A stretch of 34,035 bases of DNA from CAYYJM01 sp964471755 (lineage in GTDB: Bacteria; Planctomycetota; Planctomycetia; Gemmatales; Gemmataceae): assembly GCA_964471755.1 (NCBI GenBank), contig CAYYJM010000032.1, positions 1-34,035 of the forward strand, in the 5' to 3' direction. The translations under genes and the position numbers were made by a program. Positions 16,983 to 23,481 of the stretch are shown in pieces (position 1 is the stretch's first letter; each line of letters starts with the position of its first letter). The notes beneath the pieces were generated by a model. It was not told the DNA's origin. It ran no database searches and saw nothing but the letters and a program-made list of their open reading frames with translations.

Positions 16983-17070
16983 GTGGCCGAGAAGTTCAAG
17001 CCGCCGGAGTAATGGCACACCGAACCGTCTGCTGTAGACCGGGACACGATCGGATGCAAAAGGTGACCAG

Positions 17071-17718
17071 ATGTCGGAAGAGACCCTTGAATATCCGCCG
17101 TTCCCGCCCCTGGTGTGGGATCTCTTCTTCTGGGTGGGTGAAGTCGCGCTGCCGTCGTGGGCCGGATTCGAGGTTCGACGGGACCGGGCGGGGCGACGTC
17201 TCCAGTCGATGCAGCCGGACGGGATCGCTCGCCTGTCGGTCACCACTCTGGACAAGGCAACCAGGACCCACCCGATCGCCGAACAGGTCGCCGCCTTCCG
17301 ACACCTGCTCAACAACGAGGCAGCCGTCGCCTCCGCGGTTGCCGAGGCCCTGGCGGAATACTGCCCCGGCCACGCTTACGACGGCGACGACGAGGAACTG
17401 CTCGGAATCAGCGGGCCGGACGATCTCCGCCCGCTCGTCTGGCTCTCCGAAGTCCATGTGTTGACCGTCACCCGAGATGGCGTGGCATACATCGGGTTCG
17501 AGTTCGACTGCGCCTGGGACGAGGAGCACGGGGCTGGCGTGATGACACACCTGGGTCGGGTCGTGGCGACTGGCCAGGCGGCCGACTCGTTCCAGGCGTG
17601 GATCGCCGAGCAGGACACCGGCGAGGAGCAAGGCAAGCCGAACCTCAAACCTCGCGGCCACTTCCTCGTCGGTGAGTTTCGGACCAGCGTGACCTTGCCT
17701 TCGACGCCGCGATTCTGA
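17071..17718 (+). CDS. DUF6985-like hypothetical protein
   Basis: A 215-residue protein. The N-terminal part has PPLVWDLFFWVGEVALPSWAGFEVRRD, followed by a helical middle (residues ~55-110). The core at ~125-180 reads VHVLTVTRDGVAYIGFEFDCAWDEEHGAGVMTHLGRVVATGQAADSF. The segment W-D-E-E-H-G-x-G-V followed by GRVV and a final A-x-x-x-F is the signature I associate with DUF6985-type proteins. Many of these sit next to other small variable genes and have been likened to immunity proteins. No enzyme motif is present and there is no signal peptide. The ATG at 17071 follows an AGGTGACCAG ribosome-binding region. A partial copy of the hydrolase gene's 3' end follows seven bases after the stop. Function unknown; family call moderate. 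Confidence 0.7.
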   Translation: MSEETLEYPPFPPLVWDLFFWVGEVALPSWAGFEVRRDRAGRRLQSMQPDGIARLSVTTLDKATRTHPIAEQVAAFRHLLNNEAAVASAVAEALAEYCPGHAYDGDDEELLGISGPDDLRPLVWLSEVHVLTVTRDGVAYIGFEFDCAWDEEHGAGVMTHLGRVVATGQAADSFQAWIAEQDTGEEQGKPNLKPRGHFLVGEFRTSVTLPSTPRF

Positions 17719-17724
17719 GCGAAT

Positions 17725-17747
17725 GGCGTTCCTGGCCGGGCGGTAGG
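17725..17747 (+). repeat. hydrolase 3'-end repeat, copy 2 (partial)
   Basis: Twenty-three bases matching the end of the hydrolase gene, stop codon included, with two mismatches. It lies seven bases after the DUF6985-like gene and is not attached to any hydrolase coding sequence. Confidence 0.75.
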
Positions 17748-17927
17748 CTGCCTCGGCGTTACCTGGGCTGGGTACGCCGCTTCGACCCGCGAAGTATGCT
17801 GGTTCCAGCGTTCAAGGTCTCTGCCCGCAGCGGCAGTTGAGTGAGGTCTTTGCCCAGGCAAGCGAATCGCGGGAACCCGTGTCTTGCGTGCGATTGGAGA
17901 ATACAACGACTGGTGAGGAGGTGGTCC

Positions 17928-18146
17928 ATGACGACGTTGCTCCAACAGGCCTTTGAAGCGGCGGCGAAACTCCCAGCGGAAGAACAGGACGTACTCGCCT
18001 CGCGGCTGCTCGCCGAACTTGCCGCCGAGGATGATTTCGACCGCGACATCGCCGCTTCGAGCAAGAAGCTCGTGGCGTTAGCGGCTGCCGCCCTGGCTGA
18101 GCATCGCGCCGGGCAGACTCAACCGCTTGACCCGGAACGGTTATGA
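17928..18146 (+). CDS. putative antitoxin of type II toxin-antitoxin pair
   Basis: A 72-residue acidic protein, MTTLLQQAFEAAAKLPAEEQ, then DVLASRLLAELAAEDDFDRDIA and a C-terminal TQPLDPERL. The helical LPxEEQDxLAxxLLxEL stretch and the proline-containing tail are common in small antitoxins of RelE/ParE-type pairs. Start at 17928: GAGGAGG lies 6-8 bases upstream, and the longer open frame to 17841 adds an arginine-rich lead with no ribosome-binding site. The gene overlaps the toxin gene by four bases (ATGA), the usual coupling of such pairs. It should bind and neutralise the toxin and may repress the shared promoter, which I could not locate in the 209 bases upstream. Confidence 0.7.
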   Translation: MTTLLQQAFEAAAKLPAEEQDVLASRLLAELAAEDDFDRDIAASSKKLVALAAAALAEHRAGQTQPLDPERL

Positions 18147-18415
18147 ACTCGCACACGACGCGTCAGTTTCGGGAATTGCTTGCCGCGTTGCCCGCGCAGG
18201 TGAAACAGCAGGCGCGGGCAGCGTACGCCCTTTTCCAGCAGAACTCGTCGCACCCAGGCCTCCGCTTCAAGCAGGTCGATCCGGGCCCGCTGCCCGTCTA
18301 CTCGGCTCGGGTGGGTATCGCCTATCGAGCCCTGGGAACGGTAGATGGCGACACCGTCATCTGGTTCTGGATCGGCTCCCATGCCGATTACGACGGGCTG
18401 CTGATGCACCTTTGA
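18143..18415 (+). CDS. putative RelE/ParE-superfamily toxin
   Basis: A 90-residue protein. FRELLAALPAQVKQQARAAYALFQQN is the two-helix start of RelE/ParE-type toxins. LRFKQVDPG, VYSARVGIAYRALGTVDGD and VIWFWIGSHADYDGLL are the beta-sheet strands, with the Tyr-Arg pair (IAYRAL) and His-Asp-Tyr near the end where catalytic residues sit in this superfamily. It probably cleaves mRNA on the ribosome or, if ParE-like, targets gyrase; sequence alone does not decide. The length is normal and all strands are present, so the toxin looks intact. It overlaps the antitoxin gene by four bases. Confidence 0.75.
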   Translation: MNSHTTRQFRELLAALPAQVKQQARAAYALFQQNSSHPGLRFKQVDPGPLPVYSARVGIAYRALGTVDGDTVIWFWIGSHADYDGLLMHL

Positions 18416-18508
18416 AGAGGTGAACGACCCCGTTCGATGGCGCGGAGAGCTTCCGGAGGGGGAACAGGGTATGGAATCTTACCAGTGTCGTTTGTGGAGG
18501 GGCATCCG

Positions 18509-18647
18509 ATGGATCAAACGCTGATCGTTCGGGGGTCGGTAAGTCGGCCGGGCATTCATCCCGGACGGCCCACTGCCAGATACGGAGGGGGACGGCTGAG
18601 CCGGTCGTTCGTTCGGCGGGGAAGCTCCGAGCCGGTGGATGGCTAGC
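18509..18647 (+). pseudogene. frameshifted relic of a small antitoxin-like gene
   Basis: Three consecutive pieces in three frames read as one small protein. MDQTLIVRGSV lies in the frame of ATG 18509. Then GRAFIPDGPLPDTEGD comes in the next frame, and TAEPVVRSAGKLRAGGWLA in the third. Together they follow the pattern 'QTLxVRGxV...PDGPLPxxEGxAEPVVR' seen in small antitoxin-like proteins. The uninterrupted frame from 18509 to a TAG at 18645-18647 gives an implausible arginine- and glycine-rich peptide. I read this as a gene broken by two frameshifts. It lies between the toxin-antitoxin pair and the next hypothetical gene. Confidence 0.45.
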
Positions 18648-18649
18648 CG

Positions 18650-19030
18650 ATGGAGATCGTGCCGCACGTCAGGATTGGCAAGGTTTGCCTGGGCATGTCC
18701 CGGGAGGAGGCCGACTGGCTCCGCGAGCCGGGCATGCAGCTCGACTCGGCCGGCGACCCGCCAGTGGTCACATTCATCCAGGTCACTCACGGCACCGGAA
18801 CGGAGTATCGCGGAGTGGATCTGTTCGATGACTCGGCCGACGAGGTAGTCGCGGCAATTGTCCGGTTGGAGGGTCTGGACCCGGCCGACTACCCGCCCGG
18901 CCGACACGAGTACACGTTCCCTGCCCTCGGCATGATCCTGTGGCGGGGCGAGGTGTCCGATGTGCCGGGCGACCAGGGGTACACGTTCCAGGCTGCCAGC
19001 ATCCATGTGCCGGGCTACTACGATGGGTAG
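18650..19030 (+). CDS. hypothetical protein
   Basis: A 126-residue cytoplasmic protein with no family I can name. It starts MEIVPHVRIGKVCLGMSREEADWL, a 'GxVxLGMSREEA' opening seen in several small unnamed proteins of planctomycetes and actinobacteria. It continues with YRGVDLFDDSADEVVAAIVRLEG, EYTFPALGMILWRGEV and a final FQAASIHVPGYYDG. The alternation of strands and helices suggests a compact alpha/beta fold. There is no membrane segment or catalytic motif. The ATG at 18650 is close to the relic's stop and has no strong ribosome-binding site. It is followed directly by a perfect hairpin and then by a copy of the hydrolase gene's end. The small size and the setting beside a toxin-antitoxin pair suggest an accessory or immunity-like role, which is inference. 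Confidence 0.7.
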   Translation: MEIVPHVRIGKVCLGMSREEADWLREPGMQLDSAGDPPVVTFIQVTHGTGTEYRGVDLFDDSADEVVAAIVRLEGLDPADYPPGRHEYTFPALGMILWRGEVSDVPGDQGYTFQAASIHVPGYYDG

Positions 19031-19059
19031 CCAGGTGCCGAGCCAGGCTCGGCACCTGG
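19031..19059 (+). terminator. perfect 14-bp inverted repeat after hypothetical gene
   Basis: CCAGGTGCCGAGCC and its exact reverse complement are separated by a single base, beginning on the base after the TAG of the preceding gene. As RNA it would form an 11-bp stem with a seven-base loop. No T-run follows; it runs straight into hydrolase 3'-end repeat copy 3. It may be a terminator or part of the inserted unit's boundary. Confidence 0.55.
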
Positions 19060-19107
19060 CCCGGCCCGTGCTGGCGGAGGTGACGGCGTTCCTGGCCCGG
19101 CGGTAGG
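19058..19107 (+). repeat. hydrolase 3'-end repeat, copy 3
   Basis: Bases 19068-19107 match the last 40 bases of the hydrolase gene region (16241-16280) with two mismatches. A further eight bases (GGCCCGGC) match after a one-base indel. Read in frame, it would still encode VLAEVTAFLARR and stop, but no hydrolase coding sequence precedes it. Confidence 0.9.
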
Positions 19108-19131
19108 AAATCGGCACGGGGAGGGATGTTC

Positions 19132-20244
19132 ATGCGGAGCAAGACGACGGAAGACGCTCTGTTCCAGAGCATCCTCGACGAACCGGAAGAGGACGTACAT
19201 CGTCTGGTGTACGCCGACTGGCTGGAGGACCACGGCCGGCCCGAGCGGGGCGAATTCATCCAGGTTCAGTGTGCCCTCGCCCGGATGGCCGGAGATGACC
19301 CACGCCGCTTCGGCCTGGCTCAACGCGAGAAGGAAATCCTGGCGAAAGACGGCCCGGCCTTCATGGCCGAGCTGCCGCAGGCGATCCGCGAACACTTTCA
19401 GTGTCGCTTCCGCCGCGGGTTCGTCGAGGAGGTACGGACGACGGCCGGCTACTTCCTCAAGAACGCGGGCGGCCTGTTTCGGCGGGCACCTCTCCGAACG
19501 GCTGAGTTGCGAAAGATCGATGCAGCCCGACTGGCCGAGTTCTCCGGTCTGGCCAGGCTCTCGGGCCTGGACGTCGTCGGCCTGCGCGCCGCCGGGCTGG
19601 AAACCCTGCTGGCCTCTCCGCATCTCTCCGGGCTGAAATCCTTGAACGTCTACTGGCCCTACGACTGTACCGTGGACCGGTTTCTGCACTTGCTGAAGGC
19701 CCCCGCCTGCGCCCGGTTGACCGAACTGGGCGCGTGCGGGCTGCCCAGCCAGGACGTCCTGGGCAAACTCGCTGCCGCTCCAGTGTGCGCGTCGCTGACC
19801 GGGCTGAGTTACTGGGGGACGTTCCCCCCGGAGGAAGTCCGTGCGCTGGCCGAATCGACCAACGTCGCCCGACTCACAACGCTTCAGCTGAACCATCACG
19901 GACATGCCAGGGAGGGCATCTTGCCGGCCCTGGCGGCCTCGCCCCACCTGGCCAACCTGACCCGGCTCACCCTCGACGTCGGGCCCATCTCGGAGGCGGA
20001 CATCGAGGCCCTCGCCGCCACGCCGTACCTCCGCAACCTGACCGACCTGTTCTTCGGCTGGGCGAACTTGACGCCATCGAGCTGGGAGAAACTCCTGCGC
20101 TCGCCGCACCTGCCGCGCCTGACCCGTCTGCACGTCTACGGCATGGCCTTCAACGCACCGCTGTCCCTGGGCCTGAAAAGCCTGGCCGACACGCAGGGCC
20201 TGGCCGACACGCAGGGAAGCGTGTGGTTCTGGGTGCCGCGTTGA
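19132..20244 (+). CDS. TIGR02996-domain leucine-rich-repeat protein
   Basis: A 370-residue protein. Residues ~5-45 carry the TIGR02996 repeat-companion domain: ALFQSILDEPEEDVHRLVYADWLEDHG, then RGEFIQVQCAL. This domain is strongly expanded in Gemmata-like planctomycetes. From ~90 to the end are leucine-rich-repeat-like units such as FSGLARLSGLDVVGL, LSGLKSLNVYW, VARLTTLQLNHHG, LANLTRLTLDVG, LRNLTDLFFGW and LPRLTRLHVYG, likely forming a curved protein-binding surface. No signal peptide. The start at 19132 is preferred over ATG 19126 because GGAGG at 19120-19124 is seven bases from 19132 but only one base from 19126. Near the 3' end an 18-base unit is duplicated. The role of these proteins is unknown; protein-protein recognition is inferred from the repeats. 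It ends 18 bases from a convergent gene. Confidence 0.9.
   Translation: MRSKTTEDALFQSILDEPEEDVHRLVYADWLEDHGRPERGEFIQVQCALARMAGDDPRRFGLAQREKEILAKDGPAFMAELPQAIREHFQCRFRRGFVEEVRTTAGYFLKNAGGLFRRAPLRTAELRKIDAARLAEFSGLARLSGLDVVGLRAAGLETLLASPHLSGLKSLNVYWPYDCTVDRFLHLLKAPACARLTELGACGLPSQDVLGKLAAAPVCASLTGLSYWGTFPPEEVRALAESTNVARLTTLQLNHHGHAREGILPALAASPHLANLTRLTLDVGPISEADIEALAATPYLRNLTDLFFGWANLTPSSWEKLLRSPHLPRLTRLHVYGMAFNAPLSLGLKSLADTQGLADTQGSVWFWVPR
20181..20216 (+). repeat. 18-base tandem duplication in LRR gene
   Basis: The unit CCTGGCCGACACGCAGGG occurs twice in a row, adding six residues (LADTQG read twice) near the C-terminus of the TIGR02996 protein. The frame is kept. Confidence 0.95.
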
Positions 20245-20262
20245 GAGCCTGCCCGGCCGCGT

Positions 20263-22542
20263 TCAGACGACCGCGGGAGCCGACTCGACGCGGCTGGCCT
20301 CCGAGCGCACCGGGAAGCAGGCCGACAGCAGGTAGAAGCCCAGGGCGACCAGGACCAGATAGCGGAAGCCCAGGATCATCGACGCATTCTCGGCCAGGCC
20401 GCCGAGCATGGCTCCGGCGATGTTAAAGCCGAAGGCCCGATCCGGCTCGGCCGTCCGGCTGAACGACACCGCGAAGATCACCCCCGCGAAGAGGATCGGC
20501 GCGAAGACCAGCAGGCAGGAGCCGACCACCTGCACCGGCCAGGACTGGCCGAGGAAGGCGTCGAGCGGCACCACGGCGTTGAGCCCGAGGACGACCGCCA
20601 GGCCGAGGTAGGCCCAGACGAGGTTGCCCGGCCGGAGCTTCAGCACGAACAGATTCGCCGCCAGGATCATGATCAGGATGGCGAAGAAGACGACGCTGTT
20701 GACCATCCAGGTGCTGCCGAAGAGCAGGGCCATGTGAACGACGGCCTTCGTCTCGATGAGCATGAAGCCGGCTCCGAGGAAGAACATCCGGCCATCGAAG
20801 GCCCAGCGGCCCACCCCCCGGCCCAGCGAGCGCGGGGCGAAGCCGCCGAGCAGCACCAGCGACAGGCCCGCCAGCAGGAGCATGCCCCGCAGCGAGAGCC
20901 AGGGAATCATCGGCTCACGCAGATAGAGGAAGGGCCAGTCGTCGCTGGCCAGGAGGAGCGGTTCCTTCGGCTCGGTGATGTGGGCCGGCCAGAAAGCGAG
21001 GAAGTCGGCCCGCTGCTCCGCCGGCGGCGTCACCTCGAAGCCGTTCGGCGAGCCGGGATGGGAAGCCACCGGGACGACCGTCTCGCCCTTCGTCTCCTGA
21101 TTGCGGAGCCAGTAGCGCCGTTCGGGATCGGCGAAGGCAGCGCGGATGGCCTCACTGCGACCGCCGGCCAGCAGGAAGGTGAAGCCGTCGGCGCTCCCCT
21201 CCGGCTCGACGACGCTGACGGCCGGGAAGGTCATGACGACCGGCTCCGAACCGAACGCGGCCCGCACGGTGTTCTTCAGACGGGCGACGATCCAGCCCTG
21301 ACGGAAGTAGTTGTACATGGCGAACAGGCCGTCCGGCTTCAGGACGCGATGCACGTCGGCCAGGGCCTGCTCGGTGAACAGGTAGCTCTCCAGGCGGATG
21401 TTGCTGTAGCTGGAGTGCAGCACGAGCGAATCGACCAGGGCGAAGAGAACGAGGTCGTACTTCTTCGGCGTCGAGCGCAGGAAGTTTCGGCCGTCGTTGA
21501 GATGGACCGTCACGCGCGGATCGTCGTAGGGCCGATCGGGATGATCGCGCTGGCCGATGTACTGGATGACCGGATCGATCTCGACGGCGTCGATGTGGCC
21601 GTCCGGGGCGCACCATTGCAAGGCCCGGCTCACGTCATTGCCGGAGCCTGCGCCGATGATCAGGATCTCCTTGAACGGTTCGCCGCCGGTGTCACGGTTG
21701 AGCAGATGGGGCAGCGGATAGGCCGGATGTGCCGTGTCGCGGCTGTGCATCTGCTGATGGCCGATCAGGTTCACGCTGATGGTGCCGGATTGCGACTCGT
21801 GGACGATGTGGTAGTACGGCGACCAGTAGCTGCTGGACGCGGTGAACCACGAACGCCCCTCGGACGGGACCAGGACGACCAGCGGCAGGAGCAGGGCGAT
21901 GCTGCTGACGAACGGAGTCGGCGTGGCGTTCTGACGCAGAAAGTAGAGCAGGCCGGCACTGACAGGCAGCAGCCACCAGAAGGGCGAGAGCTGGAACCAC
22001 GAGCAGAGGGCGAACAGGACGATGCCCGCGACGCTGCCGAGGATGTTGATCGTGTAGGCTTCCACGCGATGGGGCAGAGCGGCGAGCGATCGGCCGAGAA
22101 CCTGGCCGGGACCGACCATGACCAGCGTGATGAGGACGAAGAAGAAGGCGGCGATCACCTCGACGGGAATGGCGAAGGTGGCCAGGTCGGGGGCGTGGTA
22201 TTCGGTGCCGAAGAAGACCACCTGTGGCGAGGATTGCTGGCCGACGTCCACGACCTGAGCCAGCCAGACGCTGAGGGCCTCCATGCCGAGGCCGGCGAGC
22301 AGGCCGATCAGCAGCAACGGCGGCGTCCAGGCGAGGTAGTTGCGCCGATGTCCGACGGCCAGGCAGCCCAGAGACATGCCGAGGAAGCAGGCCAGCAGGA
22401 CGGTATTGGTGAAAAACGTCAGGAACAGGACGTGGGCCGGAAACCACCGGATGCAGGCCAGTTCCAGGAACAGCAGCAGCAGGCTGACCAGGAACAGATC
22501 GCGCCGGGCGGTGGCTGGGATTGCGGAAGGTCCGTCGCTCAT
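20263..22542 (-). CDS. membrane-embedded spermidine-synthase-like protein
   Basis: A 759-residue fusion-like protein. The N-terminal third has about seven or eight membrane helices (residues ~15-230). A soluble methyltransferase-fold domain follows at ~250-480 with the SAM-type glycine loop IIGAGSGNDVSRAL (~297), VEIDP (~322) and LNDGRNFLR then YDLVLFALVDS. The C-terminal third (~545-750) again has six or seven helices. This is the layout of the spermidine-synthase-like membrane proteins common in planctomycetes and other bacteria. The central domain keeps the DAVEIDP acid and the DGRNFL motif of SpeE-type enzymes, but polyamine transfer by such membrane versions is not established; a lipid or other membrane substrate is possible. 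A strong candidate promoter lies at 22585-22613. It is convergent with the TIGR02996 gene. Confidence 0.87.
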   Translation of the reverse strand: MSDGPSAIPATARRDLFLVSLLLLFLELACIRWFPAHVLFLTFFTNTVLLACFLGMSLGCLAVGHRRNYLAWTPPLLLIGLLAGLGMEALSVWLAQVVDVGQQSSPQVVFFGTEYHAPDLATFAIPVEVIAAFFFVLITLVMVGPGQVLGRSLAALPHRVEAYTINILGSVAGIVLFALCSWFQLSPFWWLLPVSAGLLYFLRQNATPTPFVSSIALLLPLVVLVPSEGRSWFTASSSYWSPYYHIVHESQSGTISVNLIGHQQMHSRDTAHPAYPLPHLLNRDTGGEPFKEILIIGAGSGNDVSRALQWCAPDGHIDAVEIDPVIQYIGQRDHPDRPYDDPRVTVHLNDGRNFLRSTPKKYDLVLFALVDSLVLHSSYSNIRLESYLFTEQALADVHRVLKPDGLFAMYNYFRQGWIVARLKNTVRAAFGSEPVVMTFPAVSVVEPEGSADGFTFLLAGGRSEAIRAAFADPERRYWLRNQETKGETVVPVASHPGSPNGFEVTPPAEQRADFLAFWPAHITEPKEPLLLASDDWPFLYLREPMIPWLSLRGMLLLAGLSLVLLGGFAPRSLGRGVGRWAFDGRMFFLGAGFMLIETKAVVHMALLFGSTWMVNSVVFFAILIMILAANLFVLKLRPGNLVWAYLGLAVVLGLNAVVPLDAFLGQSWPVQVVGSCLLVFAPILFAGVIFAVSFSRTAEPDRAFGFNIAGAMLGGLAENASMILGFRYLVLVALGFYLLSACFPVRSEASRVESAPAVV

Positions 22543-22584
22543 CTGGTGCGCTCCGTGGGCTGGTCCCGTCGGTCGTGAGAAGGG

Positions 22585-22613
22585 ATTATCGGGACCGGCG
22601 GGAGAGCGGGCAA
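22585..22613 (-). promoter_or_regulatory. promoter of spermidine-synthase-like gene
   Basis: On the minus strand TTGCCC (22613-22608), 17 bases, GATAAT (22590-22585); the ATG follows 42 bases later at 22542. A GGTCCCG/CGGGACC inverted repeat (22562-22568 and 22590-22596) overlaps it and could serve as an operator or as a terminator for the DUF4058 gene upstream. Confidence 0.6.
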
Positions 22614-22629
22614 GAGAACGGGACCGAGT

Positions 22630-23352
22630 TCACGTCGCCGGCAGGAGCGGGCCTTTGAGAACGTCGGGAAACTGGTCCCAGGCCGTCTGGTACGTCGCTT
22701 CGAGCGGACAGGGGACGTGGATCTGCGGGGCCAGGAACACCGGCATTTCCGGCAGCGCATCCCCGACGGCCACCGGCTCGATGTAGCCCACGATCTCAGC
22801 GCCGGCTGCGTAGGCGGCGAGTGTCAGTGGCTTGTCAGATGGTAGCTCGAACGGCCCTTCTTCGATCCGATCCCAGATCACCTTGTGAATTCCCTGGGGG
22901 TCACGCCGACTCGGCGGAAACAGGTCGATGATCAGCAGGTGGACGCCGGCTCGCAGGAACCGGACCGCCTTTCGTGCAAAGGCTCGGAGAGCATCCCGAC
23001 TGCTTTTGTTCCCGGGTGACACGATCTCGATGACGGCAATAACGTCTCCGTCCGGGTGATAGATTGCGATGCGGTTGGCTCGCCGAGCGTAGCGGTTCGC
23101 CGATGATCGAGTAATGAACCGTGTGGTGGGGACGGTGCTGACACCGGACCCTTCCGTGGCGGGCGGAGGGAGCGGTGTCAATTCCAGTGCGACGACGTCC
23201 GGCTCGGGGCCGCCGGTAACCTGCTCGACCAGCGCGAAGTAACCCTGGGGCAACACACCAGCGTTCAGGACGTTCCGGATGGCGATGCTCCAGCTCTGAT
23301 GGAAATCGTGGAACCGGTTCGCTCGAACCCTTGTCCAGTCGTGGATCGGCAT
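22630..23352 (-). CDS. DUF4058 family protein
   Basis: A 240-residue cytoplasmic protein. The opening MPIHDWTRVRANRFHDFHQSW is the hallmark of DUF4058 (PF13267), found mainly in planctomycetes and cyanobacteria. It continues with NRIAIYHPDGDVIAVIEIVSPGNKSSRDALRAFARKAVRFLRAGVHLLIIDLFPP. The sequence V-I-E-I-V-S-P-x-N-K resembles the core of the related Uma2-like nuclease fold (acidic residue, then E-x-x-S-P-x-x-K), so a PD-(D/E)XK-like fold is plausible, but no activity is established to my knowledge. The start has GGAGG six bases before the ATG. A candidate promoter is at 23386-23415. It is followed after 87 bases by the spermidine-synthase-like gene, which has its own promoter. Confidence 0.9.
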   Translation of the reverse strand: MPIHDWTRVRANRFHDFHQSWSIAIRNVLNAGVLPQGYFALVEQVTGGPEPDVVALELTPLPPPATEGSGVSTVPTTRFITRSSANRYARRANRIAIYHPDGDVIAVIEIVSPGNKSSRDALRAFARKAVRFLRAGVHLLIIDLFPPSRRDPQGIHKVIWDRIEEGPFELPSDKPLTLAAYAAGAEIVGYIEPVAVGDALPEMPVFLAPQIHVPCPLEATYQTAWDQFPDVLKGPLLPAT

Positions 23353-23385
23353 GAGAATCCTCCCGGCACTGGTCTTTCATTCCTG

Positions 23386-23415
23386 ATTCTACCGCCAACC
23401 CGTCCCGCGTCGCAA
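23386..23415 (-). promoter_or_regulatory. candidate promoter of DUF4058 gene
   Basis: On the minus strand TTGCGA (23415-23410), 18 bases, TAGAAT (23391-23386), 34 bases before the ATG at 23352. A fair match to a housekeeping promoter. Confidence 0.5.
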
Positions 23416-23481
23416 CCGACCTCGCATCCGTCAGGCGAGGCCTGGTAAACTCATCTTCCGTGGTAAGGGGAGGTGAGAACC

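Noticed and set aside
17754..17779. Bulged hairpin after hydrolase-end copy 2, considered as an integron attC site
   Set aside because: It has a nine-pair stem with one bulge, but the conserved GTTRRRY/RYYYAAC core boxes are missing and no integrase is present.
20734..22578. Open frame of 614 codons on the plus strand opposite the spermidine-synthase-like gene
   Set aside because: It is the antisense shadow of a clear gene; its translation is rich in Arg, Glu, Asp and Gln with no family resemblance, as expected in high-GC DNA.
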